Source: Nageia nagi (taxonomy: Eukaryota; Pinophyta). Taken from it: 64,000 nt of DNA. The position numbers and the translations under genes are program-made. Location: contig JBITNC010000001.1 of assembly GCA_050084985.1 (NCBI GenBank), positions 143,654,001 to 143,718,000 of the forward strand, given 5' to 3'. Position 1 is the stretch's first letter. Each line of letters starts with the position of its first letter. Below, piece after piece: positions 61,980 through 64,000 of this stretch. The notes beneath the pieces were generated by a model that ran no database searches, was not told the origin of the DNA, and saw only the letters and a list, made by a program, of their open reading frames with translations.

Positions 61980-62440
61980 GGGATTATATTTCATTGGAGA
62001 AATGAACAACAAGAAGCATTCAATAATATAAAGTGTTATCTTATTTCACCACTTATTTTATTATCACCTAATCCTAAGGAACCATTCCTATTATATATAT
62101 CCACCATAGAAACAACCTTAAGAACTATGCTTGCATAAAAGAATGAAAATAGTACAGAACAAGCAATATATTACCTTAGTCAAACTTTGGTTGGATAAGA
62201 GATTAAGTATGTATACTTGGAAAAGTTATGCTTAATGGTAGTATTTGCAACTAAAAAATTAGTACATTACATGCTAAACCATACCATGTATGTAATCACC
62301 AAAGTAGATCCTTTGAAATATATGATGCATAAAACTTATCAAAATTCAAGAATATATAAATGGATCATACACTTAATTGAATTAGGCTCACTCTTTATAA
62401 GTTATAAATCAATCAAAGGACAAGTCATAGCTGACTATCT
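61980..62440 (+). pseudogene. B3 RNase H (connection-type), decayed
   Basis: HWRNEQQEAFNNIKCYL, then PKEPFLLYISTIETTLRTML, corresponds to the RNase H that follows RT in Tat elements ('W-x-x-x-CQ-x-AF-x-x-x-K-x-YL ... LYL-x-x-S-x-x-A-x-x-x-VL'). An open frame at 62217-62588 continues with LVHYMLNHTMYVITKVDPLK, WIIHLIELGSLFISYKSIKG and QVIADYLTKAPFPD. The last piece matches the 'KGQALADFLA' end of this domain. Confidence 0.75.
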
Positions 62441-62549
62441 CACTAAAGCACCATTTCCCGATGATAATCCATTCCTCATAGAATTACCAAATGGACATGT
62501 ATTCCAATTAGACAAAATGGAAATTCTTGTAGAATCTAAAGAAGATTGT

Positions 62550-62980
62550 GATATGGTAATATATTTTGATGGATCAAAATGTAAATAAAGCAAAGGTGTG
62601 GGTGTTATGTTCTTTACACCCCAAGGAGTTCCCATACCTAATTCTTTTAAGATTAATTTTCCTTATACAAATAACAATGTTGAGTATGAAGCTTTAATCA
62701 TAGCTATAAAAACTAACATAAAATTAAAGTAAAGAAAAATTAAATTTATTGGTGACTTACTATTGATCGTAAACCAAGTCAAAGAAATCTTCTAATGTAA
62801 GGAACCTTTTCTGCAAAACTATAAGAGATTGGTAAATAATCTACTATCATCTTTTGAAAAATATGATTTAAAATCAGCACCATAATCAACAAATAGATTT
62901 TTTGATGCTATGATTTCCATTGGATCTTTAATGCCCGCAAATTCTCATTAAAAAATTATGCCTATTGAGATTATTTAAAT
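62550..62980 (+). pseudogene. B3 additional archaeal-type RNase H, decayed
   Basis: MVIYFDGSKCK (Asp 62568-62570) opens a second RNase H domain. It is followed by GVGVMFFTPQGVPIPNSFKI, then NNNVEYEALIIAIKTNIKLK and KIKFIGDLLLIVNQVK. The D...E...D order is kept (FDGS, VEYEAL, IGDLLL). A second, archaeal-type RNase H between the first RNase H and integrase is an established hallmark of the Tat clade, so this domain fixes B's lineage. The domain itself is fairly well preserved; one stop (TAA, from Gln) lies near 62586. Confidence 0.8.
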
Positions 62981-63089
62981 CACCCAATCATAAATAGAGT
63001 CAAGTGAATTCAAAAATGTAGTTCTAGACATTGCAATGGAAGATAAAAATTTGTGACATACATAATTATTTAAATTTCTAAGAGATAAG

Positions 63090-64000
63090 GTGTTACTTAG
63101 AGATTTAACAAAGTCATCTAAAAAATCATTTAAGACAAAAGTCTTTCAGTTTTCCATGATAGGAGATGTCTTGTACCGTAGGGGTTTTGAAAGAATATTA
63201 CTTCAATATTTAGAGTGGGTTGATTCATAAATCACTTTTCATGCACACATAATGGAATTTATGAAGGACATTTAAGTGGTTCTATAATTATAAAATAATT
63301 AATGCATATGGGATATTACTAGCCTACTATGGAGCATGACTATATGGAATATGTTAAAAAGTGTGTTAAATATCAACAAAACACCAATGTTTTTAATCAA
63401 CCTTCTCATACATTACAACCCATGCAATCATTATGAACATTCTCAAAATGGGCATTAGATTTATTAGGCCAAATATCCCCTATTTCCTTAGGATGTCACA
63501 AGTTTATTATAACTACTATAGAATATTTTACAAAATGGGTAGAATCCATCCCTATGATTTCAAAAAAAGGGACAAAAGTAGTAGAATTCATACAAAACCA
63601 TATTATTTGTTATTTTGGAATTTCTGCTCAAATTATCATTAATAATGGAAAAAACTTCAAAAATAAGGAAGTCCAAGCTTTATGTAAAGGATATTATATC
63701 TAATTAAGCTTCTCGATACATTACTATCCCAAAGGGCTTGGCCAAGTTGAAGCCAAAAAAAACTATTTGTAGCATTTTATTGAAATTGTTGATGATTCCC
63801 ATTGAGATTGGCATGCAAGGATTTCACATGCATTGTGGGCCTATCAACATAGTATTCAAACTCCTACTGGGCAACCCTATTTTATTTAGTATATGGGGTA
63901 GAACCATTTCTACCCTTAGAAATATAAATTAACTCTCTATAAATTTCCCTATAAGATTATATCATAGATGAAGTAGCTCATCAAATGAGATTAGATCAAT
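63090..64000 (+). pseudogene. B3 integrase, decayed, runs off the window
   Basis: A zinc-binding part is recognisable (GIYEGHLSG, then YVKKCVKYQQNTN near 63350-63385). The core starts WALDLLGQISPISLG with Asp at 63458-63460. It continues IIEYFTKWVESIP-like text and IIINNGKNFKNKEV, where the second catalytic Asp is Asn (63641-63643), then YYPKGLGQVEAKKNYL with the catalytic Glu kept (63749-63751). SHALWAYQHSIQTPTGQPYF follows near 63825-63885. Frame changes occur near 63260 and between blocks. The 3' LTR of B3, if present, lies beyond the window. Confidence 0.8.

Noticed and set aside
1-64000. tRNA, rRNA or other structured RNA genes
   Set aside because: No cloverleaf with A and B box wording, and no rRNA-like conserved text, was recognised on either strand. 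The TGGTATTAGAGC strings are primer sites, not tRNA genes.

Overview
The window is repeat-dense nuclear DNA from a land plant. It contains nothing that looks like an intact, expressed host gene. It is very AT-rich, and almost every recognisable coding stretch is a decayed Ty3/gypsy LTR-retrotransposon. Decay has run mainly by C-to-T (or G-to-A) change: CAA, CAG and CGA codons have become stops. This pattern, the Tat/Ogre and chromovirus lineages and the low GC together suggest a large, heavily methylated plant genome. The gnetophyte Welwitschia is known for such low GC and would fit, but this is inference; the sequence does not name the species.

Layout. 1-5.6 kb: AT-rich DNA without a convincing gene, holding a small array of hairpin-forming repeats (about 3.3-3.63 kb). 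5.73-8.70 kb, minus strand: a ghost ORF of about 985 codons that can be followed from start to stop through many stops and two or three frameshifts; its family is not recognised. 11.3-14.98 kb, plus strand: a second ghost ORF with plant-mobile-domain-like features, split by an AT-rich tandem repeat (12.36-13.2 kb) and followed by a purine tract and an LTR-like TGTGAGGACCC. 17.84-23.34 kb, minus strand: a decayed Tat/Ogre-lineage element (protease, RT, two RNase H-like regions, integrase). 23.43-25.5 kb: a probable solitary LTR start and 101-bp direct repeats.

25.56 kb to the end holds the main structure, a 14.02-kb tandem array. Its order is LTR0 - B' - Y' - A - LTR1 - B' - Y' - A - LTR2 - B. 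'A' is a chromovirus (Del/Tekay-like: initiator-Met PBS, gag, protease, RT, RNase H, integrase, chromodomain remnant, PPT). 'B' is a Tat/Ogre-lineage internal region. 'Y' is the downstream 1.39 kb of the 3.2-3.4-kb LTR. In the first two units B is cut off after its gag-protease-linker part and fused to Y' at the same 4-bp ATTT microhomology. In the third unit B is not cut and continues through RT, RNase H, archaeal-type RNase H and integrase to the window end. The copies share disabling mutations, so the array grew by DNA-level duplication after the elements were already dead. By eye, the upstream and downstream parts of LTR0 differ in how close they are to LTR1, which points to a crossover inside the LTR.

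All domain calls are by eye from translated motifs. Boundaries inside degenerate regions are approximate, and no database search was possible.
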